NCBI GenBank assembly: GCA_026398575.1
Contig: JAPLSP010000549.1
Span: 1-7,504 of the forward strand
Source: Candidatus Sumerlaeota bacterium
GTDB taxonomy: Bacteria > Sumerlaeota > Sumerlaeia > JADFCT01
Direction: 5' to 3'
Length of the DNA stretch: 7,504 nt
The notes below the pieces were generated by a model. It searched no databases. It had not been told where the DNA came from and was given only the letters and a program-made list of their open reading frames with translations. Shown piece by piece: positions 1 to 6,006 of this stretch. The position numbers were made by a program, and so were the translations under genes. Each line of letters begins with the position of its first letter. Positions within the stretch are counted from its first letter, which is position 1.

Positions 1-101
1 GGCCATCGCGCGCCATGGCCGCCCGGCGGAACGGGACGGCCTACCATGCGGCGCCATGCTGGCGAGACAGCGTCTTTTCATGCTTTTCCCTCATGAATCG
101 C

Positions 102-130
102 TTGCGAATTGCCGGCACGTGCTGGAAAAT
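102..130 (+). promoter_or_regulatory. Weak candidate promoter for the alpha/beta hydrolase
   Basis: TTGCGA (102-107) and GAAAAT (125-130) are separated by 17 bases, each matching 4 of 6 consensus positions of a sigma-70-type promoter. Matches of this quality arise by chance, so this is only the best candidate in the 188 bases before the gene. The rest of that leader shows only a 6-base inverted repeat GGCCAT/ATGGCC at 1-20. Confidence 0.2.
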
Positions 131-175
131 CATTTTGATGCTGACGCAGATACGGACGCGCGGCGATTCCTCTCC

Positions 176-180
176 GGGAG
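176..180 (+). promoter_or_regulatory. Ribosome binding site for the alpha/beta hydrolase
   Basis: GGGAG lies 8 bases before the ATG at 189. It decides the start against the in-frame upstream ATG at 15, whose extra 58 codons have no signal-peptide character and look like translated leader. Confidence 0.7.
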
Positions 181-188
181 ACATTTTC

Positions 189-1148
189 ATGATCCTGACT
201 TTTCCCAATGCAAAAAAACACCTGGCCATCCTCGTGTTCGTCGCAGCGGCCACGGCGTTCTCATGTTCGCCTCTGATGGCGCAAGAGAAGGGAAAAAGCG
301 GCGCGCTGCGCTCCGAGCCGATCGCCCTCTGGCCCGGCGTTGCGCCCGGCGAAAAAGGCGGCATCGGCGAAGAGAAAGACTTGAACAAAGGCGATACGAA
401 AACGCCGCCTGAAAAGCGCATCATCCGCCTGGCCAACGTCTCGACGCCTACCATAACCATCTATCGCCCGCCGAAAGAAAAGGAAACCGGCGCCGCCGTA
501 GTCATTTGCCCGGGCGGCGGCTATAGCATCCTCGCCTACGATCTCGAGGGCACGGAAATTTGCGAATGGCTCAACTCCATCGGCGTCATGGGCGTGCTGC
601 TGAAGTACCGCGTCCCGAGCCGCAAGGGTATGGAGAAATACACGGCGCAACTGCAGGACGCGCAACGCGCCATTGGCCTTGTTCGTCATCGCGCGAAAGA
701 GTGGGGGATTGATCCCAAACGCATCGGGATTCTCGGTTTCTCGGCGGGCGGGCATCTTTCCGTTGCCGCCAGCACAAACTACCAGACCCGCACCTATCCC
801 GCTGTGGATGAGGCTGACAAAGAAAGCTGCCGGCCGGATTTTACCCTTCCCATCTACCCCGCCTATCTGACGGCCAAGGATAATCTGACAACGCTGGCCG
901 CGGAAATCAAAGTCACGCCCGACACGCCGCCTGCGTTCATCGTTCAGACGATGGACGACAAGATCAAAGTGGAAAACGCAATCGTCTATGGCTTGGCGTT
1001 GAAGAGCTTCAAGGTTCCCGCCGAACTGCACATCTATCCCGCCGGCGGCCACGGCTATGGCCTGCGTCCTTCAAATAATCTGGTCACCACCTGGCCGCAG
1101 CGCGCCGCCGACTGGATGAAATCGCAAGGCTGGCTGCAGGCGCGGTGA
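189..1148 (+). CDS. Secreted alpha/beta hydrolase, acetyl-xylan-esterase-like
   Basis: A 319-residue serine esterase of the alpha/beta-hydrolase fold. Residues 1-31 form an export signal: a basic patch AKKH, a hydrophobic run LAILVFVAAATAF, and a likely signal peptidase I site after PLMA. Cys26 could suggest a lipoprotein, but the residues before it are not a good lipobox. The oxyanion-hole loop is PGGGY (108-112), the nucleophile elbow is GFSAGG with Ser185, the acid is Asp256 or Asp257 in QTMDD, and the base is His288 in PAGGHGYG. Length and motif order match the BD-FAE/acetyl-xylan-esterase-like hydrolases found beside glycan-degrading genes, so removal of acetyl or similar ester groups from polysaccharide is inferred; the exact substrate cannot be read. 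The frame stays open upstream to 15, but the ATG at 189 is chosen because GGGAG lies 8 bases before it and the signal peptide begins there. It may be transcribed separately from the next gene, 180 bases away. Confidence 0.9.
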   Translation: MILTFPNAKKHLAILVFVAAATAFSCSPLMAQEKGKSGALRSEPIALWPGVAPGEKGGIGEEKDLNKGDTKTPPEKRIIRLANVSTPTITIYRPPKEKETGAAVVICPGGGYSILAYDLEGTEICEWLNSIGVMGVLLKYRVPSRKGMEKYTAQLQDAQRAIGLVRHRAKEWGIDPKRIGILGFSAGGHLSVAASTNYQTRTYPAVDEADKESCRPDFTLPIYPAYLTAKDNLTTLAAEIKVTPDTPPAFIVQTMDDKIKVENAIVYGLALKSFKVPAELHIYPAGGHGYGLRPSNNLVTTWPQRAADWMKSQGWLQAR

Positions 1149-1234
1149 GCGATGCAATACGCAATTCTGCCTGTTCTTATGTGCGCTTGCTCAACATTTG
1201 ATAGCCGCCCAGTTTTTGAAATTATTGCATGGAT

Positions 1235-1260
1235 GATTCCGGCTCTGCCGGGCTAAAATC
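1235..1260 (+). other. Small hairpin in the gap between hydrolase and glycosidase genes
   Basis: CCGGC (1239-1243), loop TCT, GCCGG (1247-1251) is a perfect 5-pair stem. GATT (1235-1238) and AATC (1257-1260) could extend it across a 5-base bulge. No T-run follows on either strand, so it is not a convincing intrinsic terminator. Otherwise I see no clear promoter or RNA gene in the 180-base gap 1149-1328. Confidence 0.25.
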
Positions 1261-1328
1261 CATTGAAGAACCATTTGTTAAACTGATCGGCGCCTGGGCA
1301 ATTCCAAATGCGCCAGAATTGAGTTAAC

Positions 1329-3044
1329 ATGAAGCTATTGATCTATGCATCTGCATGGGCGCTTCCGGCAATCTATCTGATGGCCGCGCCATCTGCGCAG
1401 GCCGCCAATTTCACCACAGAGACGGCCTCCGCCGTGAAATTTGGCGTTCATGAAATCGTATTGTCCAGCGCCGGGGACGCGGCCAATCCCAATCCCTTCG
1501 ATACCGTGGTGAAAGTGAATTTCATTCCGCCCTCTGGCGAAAAGAACGCCAAGATCATCACCGCCTTCTATGATGGCGGCAACACTTGGCGCGCGCGCGT
1601 TTATGTCAGCGAGGCCGGGCAATGGCGCTGGTCTTCCGCCTGCGAGACGGACAAGAGCTTGAATGCAAAAAGTGGAACCTTCAAGGCCGCGGATTCCCAG
1701 CTGCGCGGCCGGCTGCTGATTCATCCGAAGAACCCACGGCAATGGATCACAGAGAATGGGCGCTGGTTCCTGAATCTGAACGACACGGCCTATTTCCTGC
1801 TTTCGACGCATGATGGTCACGGTCAGCCGATTCCTTTCGATGACTTCACCGCCTATGTCCGCGACGCCGTCGCGCACGGAATCACCTCGGTGCGATGTTT
1901 TGCGCAATCCGGACCGAAGGGTTTCAAGGGCGACGGCGATTCCTATCGCTGGCGCGATATGTATGCCGATGACGCGATGACGAAATTCAATTTGGAACAA
2001 TTCCAAAACACCGACCGGCGAATGCAATGGATGCTGGACGCATATCCGGACCTCTATGTGCAATTCATCCTCTTCCCGCTCGGGACCAACTGGCGGACGG
2101 ACGAGACCTTTTGGAAAAGCAAGATGAACGCCGCCCAGAAAGAGCGGCTCATGAATTATATGATCGCCCGCTACGCCGCCTATCCACAAATTTTCTGGCT
2201 GATCGTCAACGACGCGCACTACGACAAGGATCATCCGAATAACAATGCCCTGGCGCGCGAGGCGGGTGAATTTTTCATGAAGCATGATCCCTGGCGCCAC
2301 CCGCTCTCGACGGGACACGCGCGCAAGGTTCCCTTCTATTTCGGCAAAGAGGAATGGGCGACCTACGCGCATCTGGAGGACGCGTACGATCTGGGCGCCA
2401 AAGCCTATGAATCCTACCATTCGTTGGCCAAGCCGGTCTTCCTTGGCGAGGACCGTTATGAACAGGATCACGCCGCCAACGTGGACCCAGAAGACATGCG
2501 CTATTATCAGCGGCGTCTCTTCTGGTCGTGGTTGTTCGCCGGCGGCTCGACGAACTACGGCGGACGCTGGTGGGTTGTGCATCCTTATTCGCAGACCGGA
2601 AAATGCGCGACGCCTCCGCCTTGGAAGGGCGCCGCTCCATTCACCGCTCAGCTGACCGGACTGGATTCGGTTGCGCCTATCCGCCGCTATTTAGAGGAGC
2701 GGCGCATCGAGCTTTCAGATTTCGAACCGGCTCACGATTTGGCGCGCGATCCCGATGAGCGGAAGGAAGGCCAGACGCTGAAGGTCATGCGGCGGGCTGC
2801 GGATGAATTTCTGATTTATCATCCGAACGCCGCCTCCTCTGGCAAGACCGCCCGCGTTGATGCCGGCCAAACAGCGCGGTTTCGTTTGGATTTGCAGGAT
2901 GCGGCGGGCTCATTCCGCGTCGAATGGTATCGCGCGGAAGACGGCGCCGCGAAGGCGGGCGCCGAAATCAACGGCGGACGGGAAGTCGAGCTCACGGCGC
3001 CGTGGAAGGGTTGCGATGTCGTAGCGCATCTTCGGAAGAAATAG
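1329..3044 (+). CDS. Secreted DUF5060/DUF4038 glycoside-hydrolase-like protein
   Basis: A 571-residue exported protein with a signal peptide cleaved near AQA (23-25). Residues about 32-122 look like the N-terminal beta-sandwich DUF5060: FGVHEIVL, NPFDTVVKVNF, then FYDGG.TWRARV and GQWRW. From about 128 to 410 runs a TIM-barrel of the DUF4038 type: GRWFLNLNDTAYFLL, then FWLIVND (289-295) and KPVFLGED (368-375). The likely catalytic pair is Asp295 on the usual acid/base strand, after Asn294, and Glu374 at the nucleophile position. An Asp/Glu pair is, as I recall it, what was described for the GH140 apiosidases of this superfamily; assigning apiosidase activity here is inference. The remainder, about 440-571, is a small beta-rich domain like the one that usually ends DUF4038 proteins. 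The start at 1329 has only GAG 5 bases before it. The next gene begins 23 bases after the stop, so the two are probably cotranscribed. Confidence 0.88.
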   Translation: MKLLIYASAWALPAIYLMAAPSAQAANFTTETASAVKFGVHEIVLSSAGDAANPNPFDTVVKVNFIPPSGEKNAKIITAFYDGGNTWRARVYVSEAGQWRWSSACETDKSLNAKSGTFKAADSQLRGRLLIHPKNPRQWITENGRWFLNLNDTAYFLLSTHDGHGQPIPFDDFTAYVRDAVAHGITSVRCFAQSGPKGFKGDGDSYRWRDMYADDAMTKFNLEQFQNTDRRMQWMLDAYPDLYVQFILFPLGTNWRTDETFWKSKMNAAQKERLMNYMIARYAAYPQIFWLIVNDAHYDKDHPNNNALAREAGEFFMKHDPWRHPLSTGHARKVPFYFGKEEWATYAHLEDAYDLGAKAYESYHSLAKPVFLGEDRYEQDHAANVDPEDMRYYQRRLFWSWLFAGGSTNYGGRWWVVHPYSQTGKCATPPPWKGAAPFTAQLTGLDSVAPIRRYLEERRIELSDFEPAHDLARDPDERKEGQTLKVMRRAADEFLIYHPNAASSGKTARVDAGQTARFRLDLQDAAGSFRVEWYRAEDGAAKAGAEINGGREVELTAPWKGCDVVAHLRKK

Positions 3045-3052
3045 GAAGCAAC

Positions 3053-3058
3053 GGGAGG
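3053..3058 (+). promoter_or_regulatory. Strong ribosome binding site before the two-domain hydrolase
   Basis: GGGAGG lies 9 bases before the ATG at 3068. It fixes the start there rather than at the in-frame codon at 2924, which lies inside the preceding gene. Confidence 0.8.
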
Positions 3059-3067
3059 TTAGGTCCC

Positions 3068-5209
3068 ATGCGTTCTTTTTTGCTTGTGATTTGTTTGGCG
3101 GCGGCGCTGCCGCTTACGGTCGCCGCATGGCAGAACAATGACTGGGAAACCGCGGCGCCCGAGAGCCAGGGATTCGATTCCGCGAAACTGGAATCGCTCT
3201 GGGCCGCGCTGGCGAAACGAAGCACGCACGCGCTCTTCATCGTTCGCAACGACCGCCTGATCTTCGAGCGCTACGCCGAGAGCTACAGCCGCGTCAAGCC
3301 GCATGGCACGGCGTCTTTGGCCAAGGCGCTGGTGGGCGGAGATTCGCTGATGTTCGCGATGGACGAAGGGCGTATCAAACCCGACGATCTGGCCAGCAAG
3401 TTCGTCCCGCAATGGGCCAACGATCCGCTCAAATCCAAAATCACGATCCGCCAGCTCGCCACGCATACATCCGGAATCGAAGACGCCGAGGCCGACAACC
3501 AGCCTCATGAGCAACTGACCGGCTGGAAGGGCGATTTCTGGAAGCGCCTTCCGCCGCCGCTCGATCCGTTCACTCTCGGGCGCGATGTCGCGCCCGTGCT
3601 CGATCCGCCCGGCACGAAGGCCCGTTACAGCAATCCAGGCATGGGAATGCTTGCCTATTGCGTCACCGTGAGCCTGCGCGGGGCAAAGGACGCCGACATC
3701 CGCTCGCTGATCGCGCATCGCCTCATGGAGCCCATCGGCGTTCCCGCCGCCGAATGGAGCATCGGCTATGGAAAGCCCGTGCGCCTCGAAGGCATGGACG
3801 TATACGCCAACTGGGGTGGCGCTGCATTCAGCCCCAACGCCGCCGCGCGCATTGGGCGGCTGATGATGCGCAAGGGCGATTGGGATGGGAAGCGCATCGT
3901 TCCCGAAGAACTCGTCAAGACCATGACCACGCACGCCGGTTTACCGAATCATTCCGGCCTGTGCTGGTGGGTGAACCGGGAGCCTGACGGTTCGCGCGTT
4001 TGGAAAGACGCGCCCGCCGACGCCTTCTGGGGCTCGGGCGCCGGACATCAATTCCTCTTCGTCGCGCCAAGCCTCAACCTGATCGCCGTGCGCAATGGCG
4101 CCGCGCTCGATGCGAAGGCGGACCATAACGAGGCGTTGGAGAAATACATCGTCACACCGCTGATGCAGGCGCTTGCCAGTGAAGCCAAGGCCGCAGACAC
4201 GAACGATAGGAAGGCCGCGCCTTCAAGTAGCGCTGGGTCTTCGCTCCCACCCAGCCCCGTCATCAAAGAACTCCGCTGGGCGCCGAAAGAAACCATCCTG
4301 CGCCGCGCCAAAGGCAGCGACAACTGGCCGCTGACTTGGGGCGATGACGATGCGCTTTATGCCGCTTATGGAGACGGCAATGGCTTCGAGCCATTCGTCT
4401 CGGAGAAGCTGAGCCTCGGCTTCGCGCGCATTCGCGGAGACGCCGCTGCCTTTCAAGGCGAGAATCTGCGCGCGCCCACGCTCGAACAACGCGGCGGCGG
4501 CGCGGCAGGCAGGAAAGCCAGCGGCCTCCTGTGCGTGGACGGCGCGCTCTACCTCTGGGCGCGCAACGCCGGCAATTCGCAACTCGCCTGGTCCTCCGAT
4601 CATGGCGCGACGTGGACGTGGGGCAATTGGAAATTCACCCAAAGCCTCGGCTGCCCATCGTTCCTCAATTTCGGCAAGAACTACGCCGGCGCGCGCGATA
4701 CTTATGTCTATGTCTATTCGCCCGACGCCGACAGCGCCTATGAAGTGGCTGACCGCCTGATACTGGCGCGCGTCCCGAAAGATCGCATCCGCGAGCGCGA
4801 GGCTTATGAGTTCTTCGTGAAACTCGATTCGACGACAGGCGCCGCCATTTGGTCAAAGGACCTTGCCCAGCGCGGCGCGGCCTTCGTCAATCCCAAACGC
4901 TGCTATCGCTCCAACGTGAGTTATAATGCGGGCTTGAGGCGCTATCTGCTGGCTCAGCCGATCCCGCAAGCCGCCTCCAAAGACGCCAAGGGAAAAATAG
5001 ACACCCGCTTTCATGGTGGTTTAGCGATCTACGACGCTCCGGAACCATGGGGTCCGTGGACAACGGTTTTTTTCACTGAGGATTGGGACATCGGCCCCGG
5101 CGATTCGGCCAGCCTCCCACCCAAATGGATGAGCGCCGACGGCAAGACGCTCTACCTCGTTTTCTCCGGCGAGGATTCCTTCTCAGTGCGGAAGGCGACG
5201 CTGCGATAA
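3068..5209 (+). CDS. Secreted beta-lactamase-fold serine hydrolase fused to a DUF4185/sialidase-like propeller domain
   Basis: A 713-residue exported protein with two enzyme-like halves. The signal peptide (1-20) ends TVAA. Residues about 28-368 are a class-C-beta-lactamase-fold serine hydrolase: nucleophile and lysine in SLAK (Ser83, Lys86), Tyr187 in YSN (187-189), and the third motif as GSGAGHQF (322-329). The third motif resembles esterases and 6-aminohexanoate-dimer-hydrolase relatives rather than true beta-lactamases, which more often show KTG or HxG. A low-complexity Ala/Ser/Pro linker follows (about 370-397). Residues about 400-713 match the DUF4185/sialidase-like family: WGDDDALYAAYGDG, NAGNSQLAWSSDHGATWTWG, CPSFLNFGKNYAGARD, and the ending SADGKTLYLVFSGEDSFS. 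That half contains a typical Asp-box-like SSDHGATW and is probably a beta-propeller that binds or cleaves glycans. Its usual form is a stand-alone secreted protein, so the fusion is notable. It lies 23 bases after the DUF4038 gene. Substrate is unknown. Confidence 0.88.
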   Translation: MRSFLLVICLAAALPLTVAAWQNNDWETAAPESQGFDSAKLESLWAALAKRSTHALFIVRNDRLIFERYAESYSRVKPHGTASLAKALVGGDSLMFAMDEGRIKPDDLASKFVPQWANDPLKSKITIRQLATHTSGIEDAEADNQPHEQLTGWKGDFWKRLPPPLDPFTLGRDVAPVLDPPGTKARYSNPGMGMLAYCVTVSLRGAKDADIRSLIAHRLMEPIGVPAAEWSIGYGKPVRLEGMDVYANWGGAAFSPNAAARIGRLMMRKGDWDGKRIVPEELVKTMTTHAGLPNHSGLCWWVNREPDGSRVWKDAPADAFWGSGAGHQFLFVAPSLNLIAVRNGAALDAKADHNEALEKYIVTPLMQALASEAKAADTNDRKAAPSSSAGSSLPPSPVIKELRWAPKETILRRAKGSDNWPLTWGDDDALYAAYGDGNGFEPFVSEKLSLGFARIRGDAAAFQGENLRAPTLEQRGGGAAGRKASGLLCVDGALYLWARNAGNSQLAWSSDHGATWTWGNWKFTQSLGCPSFLNFGKNYAGARDTYVYVYSPDADSAYEVADRLILARVPKDRIREREAYEFFVKLDSTTGAAIWSKDLAQRGAAFVNPKRCYRSNVSYNAGLRRYLLAQPIPQAASKDAKGKIDTRFHGGLAIYDAPEPWGPWTTVFFTEDWDIGPGDSASLPPKWMSADGKTLYLVFSGEDSFSVRKATLR

Positions 5210-5210
5210 A

Positions 5211-5252
5211 GCAACCAGATTCCTTAACGCAGATGAAAAACGTTTCGGTTGC
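5211..5252 (+). other. Imperfect inverted repeat after the two-domain hydrolase gene
   Basis: GCAACC (5211-5216) pairs with GGTTGC (5247-5252), and inside it AACG (5226-5229) pairs with CGTT (5241-5244). The structure starts one base after the stop codon, where a terminator would be expected, but no T-run follows. Its right arm overlaps the direct repeats upstream of the next promoter. Confidence 0.25.
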
Positions 5253-5272
5253 GATATGATTGCGGTATGATT
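5249..5272 (+). repeat. 11-base tandem direct repeat upstream of the promoter, possible operator
   Basis: TTGCGATATGA (5249-5259) is followed directly by TTGCGGTATGA (5260-5270), identical at 10 of 11 positions, and then TT. The repeat ends 5 bases before the -35 hexamer at 5278. An 11-base period is about one helical turn, so a protein could bind both units on the same DNA face. Related pieces lie downstream of the start point: TGCGATAGATT (5327-5337) and an inverted ATATGATT read as AATCATAT (5340-5347). A role as operator for the small gene pair is inference. Confidence 0.45.
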
Positions 5273-5277
5273 AGTCG

Positions 5278-5307
5278 TTGACACGTGAAAACGCCGGACG
5301 ATAGAAT
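5278..5307 (+). promoter_or_regulatory. Sigma-70-type promoter of the small gene pair
   Basis: A perfect -35 TTGACA (5278-5283), an 18-base spacer, and -10 TAGAAT (5302-5307, 5 of 6 matches). Transcription would begin near 5314, giving a leader of about 50 bases before the ATG at 5367. The start point also argues against the in-frame TTG at 5316 as the translation start. It is the best promoter in the window. Confidence 0.65.
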
Positions 5308-5355
5308 CCCATTCGTTGAATCTAGCTGCGATAGATTTCAATCATATTGGAATTC

Positions 5356-5359
5356 AGGA
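5356..5359 (+). promoter_or_regulatory. Ribosome binding site for the HicB-like gene
   Basis: AGGA lies 7 bases before the ATG at 5367. It favours this start over the in-frame TTG at 5316, which sits at the predicted transcription start. Confidence 0.6.
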
Positions 5360-5366
5360 TATCAAA

Positions 5367-5726
5367 ATGGCATCAGCAACCATAGAGAGTCTTCAAAAAG
5401 AAATTGTCCAACTACAGAGCCGTTGCGAATCCCTTGAGAACAGAGAGCCAATTCACGTTCTAGTTCAATCGCTGTCTCCGGAATCGCTCACTCTTACTAA
5501 GCCATTCTATATTGTTGTAAGGTGTTCCGACGACCAATATATTGCCACCTTTTTTGACGCGAATCTTAGCGCCAGCGGTGATACCCCATCAGAAGCTGTT
5601 TCCAATTTGAAGGACTTCATTTCCAGTTCATTCGAGCTGCTAAGCGGGATGAATGAACATGAATTAGGCCCTGAACCGCGGAAACAAAAAAAGGTATTGC
5701 AGGAATTTATCCAAGAAAAGAGCTGA
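5367..5726 (+). CDS. Small protein with HicB-like domain, putative antitoxin
   Basis: A 119-residue cytoplasmic protein in two parts. Residues about 4-26 form a short coiled-coil-like helix (IESLQKEIVQLQSRCESLE). Residues about 46-95 resemble the HicB/RNase-H-like antitoxin fold: PFYIVVRCSDDQYIATFFD, then SASGDTPSEAVSNLKDFI, which matches the family pattern of a strand, a short acidic turn, a strand, and the G-T-P-x-E-A helix start. The tail (100-119) is charged and shows no helix-turn-helix or ribbon-helix-helix, so DNA binding by this protein is not evident. The next gene's ATG follows the stop by one base (TGA T ATG), so the two are almost certainly translated together. Partner neutralisation is inferred from the pairing and small size. 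Base composition is lower in GC than the flanking genes. It could instead be a non-toxin HicB-like regulator. Confidence 0.65.
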   Translation: MASATIESLQKEIVQLQSRCESLENREPIHVLVQSLSPESLTLTKPFYIVVRCSDDQYIATFFDANLSASGDTPSEAVSNLKDFISSSFELLSGMNEHELGPEPRKQKKVLQEFIQEKS

Positions 5727-5727
5727 T

Positions 5728-6006
5728 ATGGCCCAAATAACCAAGCAGCTTGCTATTAAGATCGCTGAAAAGCTGGAAGCCAAAATAATCAGTAAGCACA
5801 AGAAAGCGCACGATTTGGCGCTTATATTTCATAATGGCAAAATGATTGCGCACTTTGGGATCCGCAGAGGCTCCAATAAAGAAATGGGGCATGATCATAT
5901 TCCAGAGCAGATTTTTGTCGGCATGCGCGAAGCCAAGCTGCTCGGGCAATGCCCTTTGCAGAGAAATGATTGGCTCGAAATCATTAAGAAAAAAGGAAAG
6001 ATTTAA
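5728..6006 (+). CDS. Small basic protein, putative HicA-like toxin
   Basis: A 92-residue lysine-rich protein of unproved function. An amphipathic helix (about 5-20, KQLAIKIAEKLEAKII) precedes strands in AHDLALIFHNGKMIAHFGI (27-45), then RRGSNKE, the motif GHDHIP (54-59), a helix around EAKLLG, and an ending DWLEIIKKKG. The order helix, strands, helix, with His28 at the start of the first strand, recalls the double-stranded-RNA-binding fold of HicA mRNA-cleaving toxins, where a single His in the GSH motif is catalytic; here the motif is KAH. That match is distant. The GHDH motif with three nearby histidines is distinctive and I remember similar small uncharacterised proteins, without a known function. 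It is coupled to the HicB-like gene by a one-base gap, and its stop TAA overlaps the stop of the converging permease gene in TTAA. Alternatives are a nucleic-acid-binding or unrelated small partner. Confidence 0.6.
   Translation: MAQITKQLAIKIAEKLEAKIISKHKKAHDLALIFHNGKMIAHFGIRRGSNKEMGHDHIPEQIFVGMREAKLLGQCPLQRNDWLEIIKKKGKI

Noticed and set aside
1..20. Inverted repeat GGCCAT/ATGGCC at the left edge as a mobile-element end
   Set aside because: Only 6 bases per arm in GC-rich DNA, no transposase and no second copy in the window.
15..188. 58-codon in-frame extension upstream of the alpha/beta hydrolase
   Set aside because: It would bury the signal peptide behind unrelated sequence, and a good ribosome binding site (176-180) points to the ATG at 189.
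261..1052. A 263-codon open frame on the minus strand
   Set aside because: Antisense to the alpha/beta hydrolase, whose catalytic motifs show which strand is coding.
1235..1260. Hairpin as an intrinsic terminator of the first gene
   Set aside because: The stem is short and no T-run follows on either strand; it is kept only as a weak structural feature.
1335..2582. A 415-codon open frame on the minus strand
   Set aside because: It lies opposite the DUF4038 gene, which shows clear family motifs; long antisense frames are common in GC-rich coding DNA.
3059..3934. A 291-codon open frame on the minus strand
   Set aside because: Antisense to the beta-lactamase-fold domain with its SLAK and YSN motifs; no recognisable family and compositionally odd.
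5707..5949. An 80-codon open frame on the minus strand across the putative toxin
   Set aside because: It overlaps both small coupled genes and has no ribosome binding site or family resemblance; the plus-strand pair is supported by promoter, spacing and motifs.
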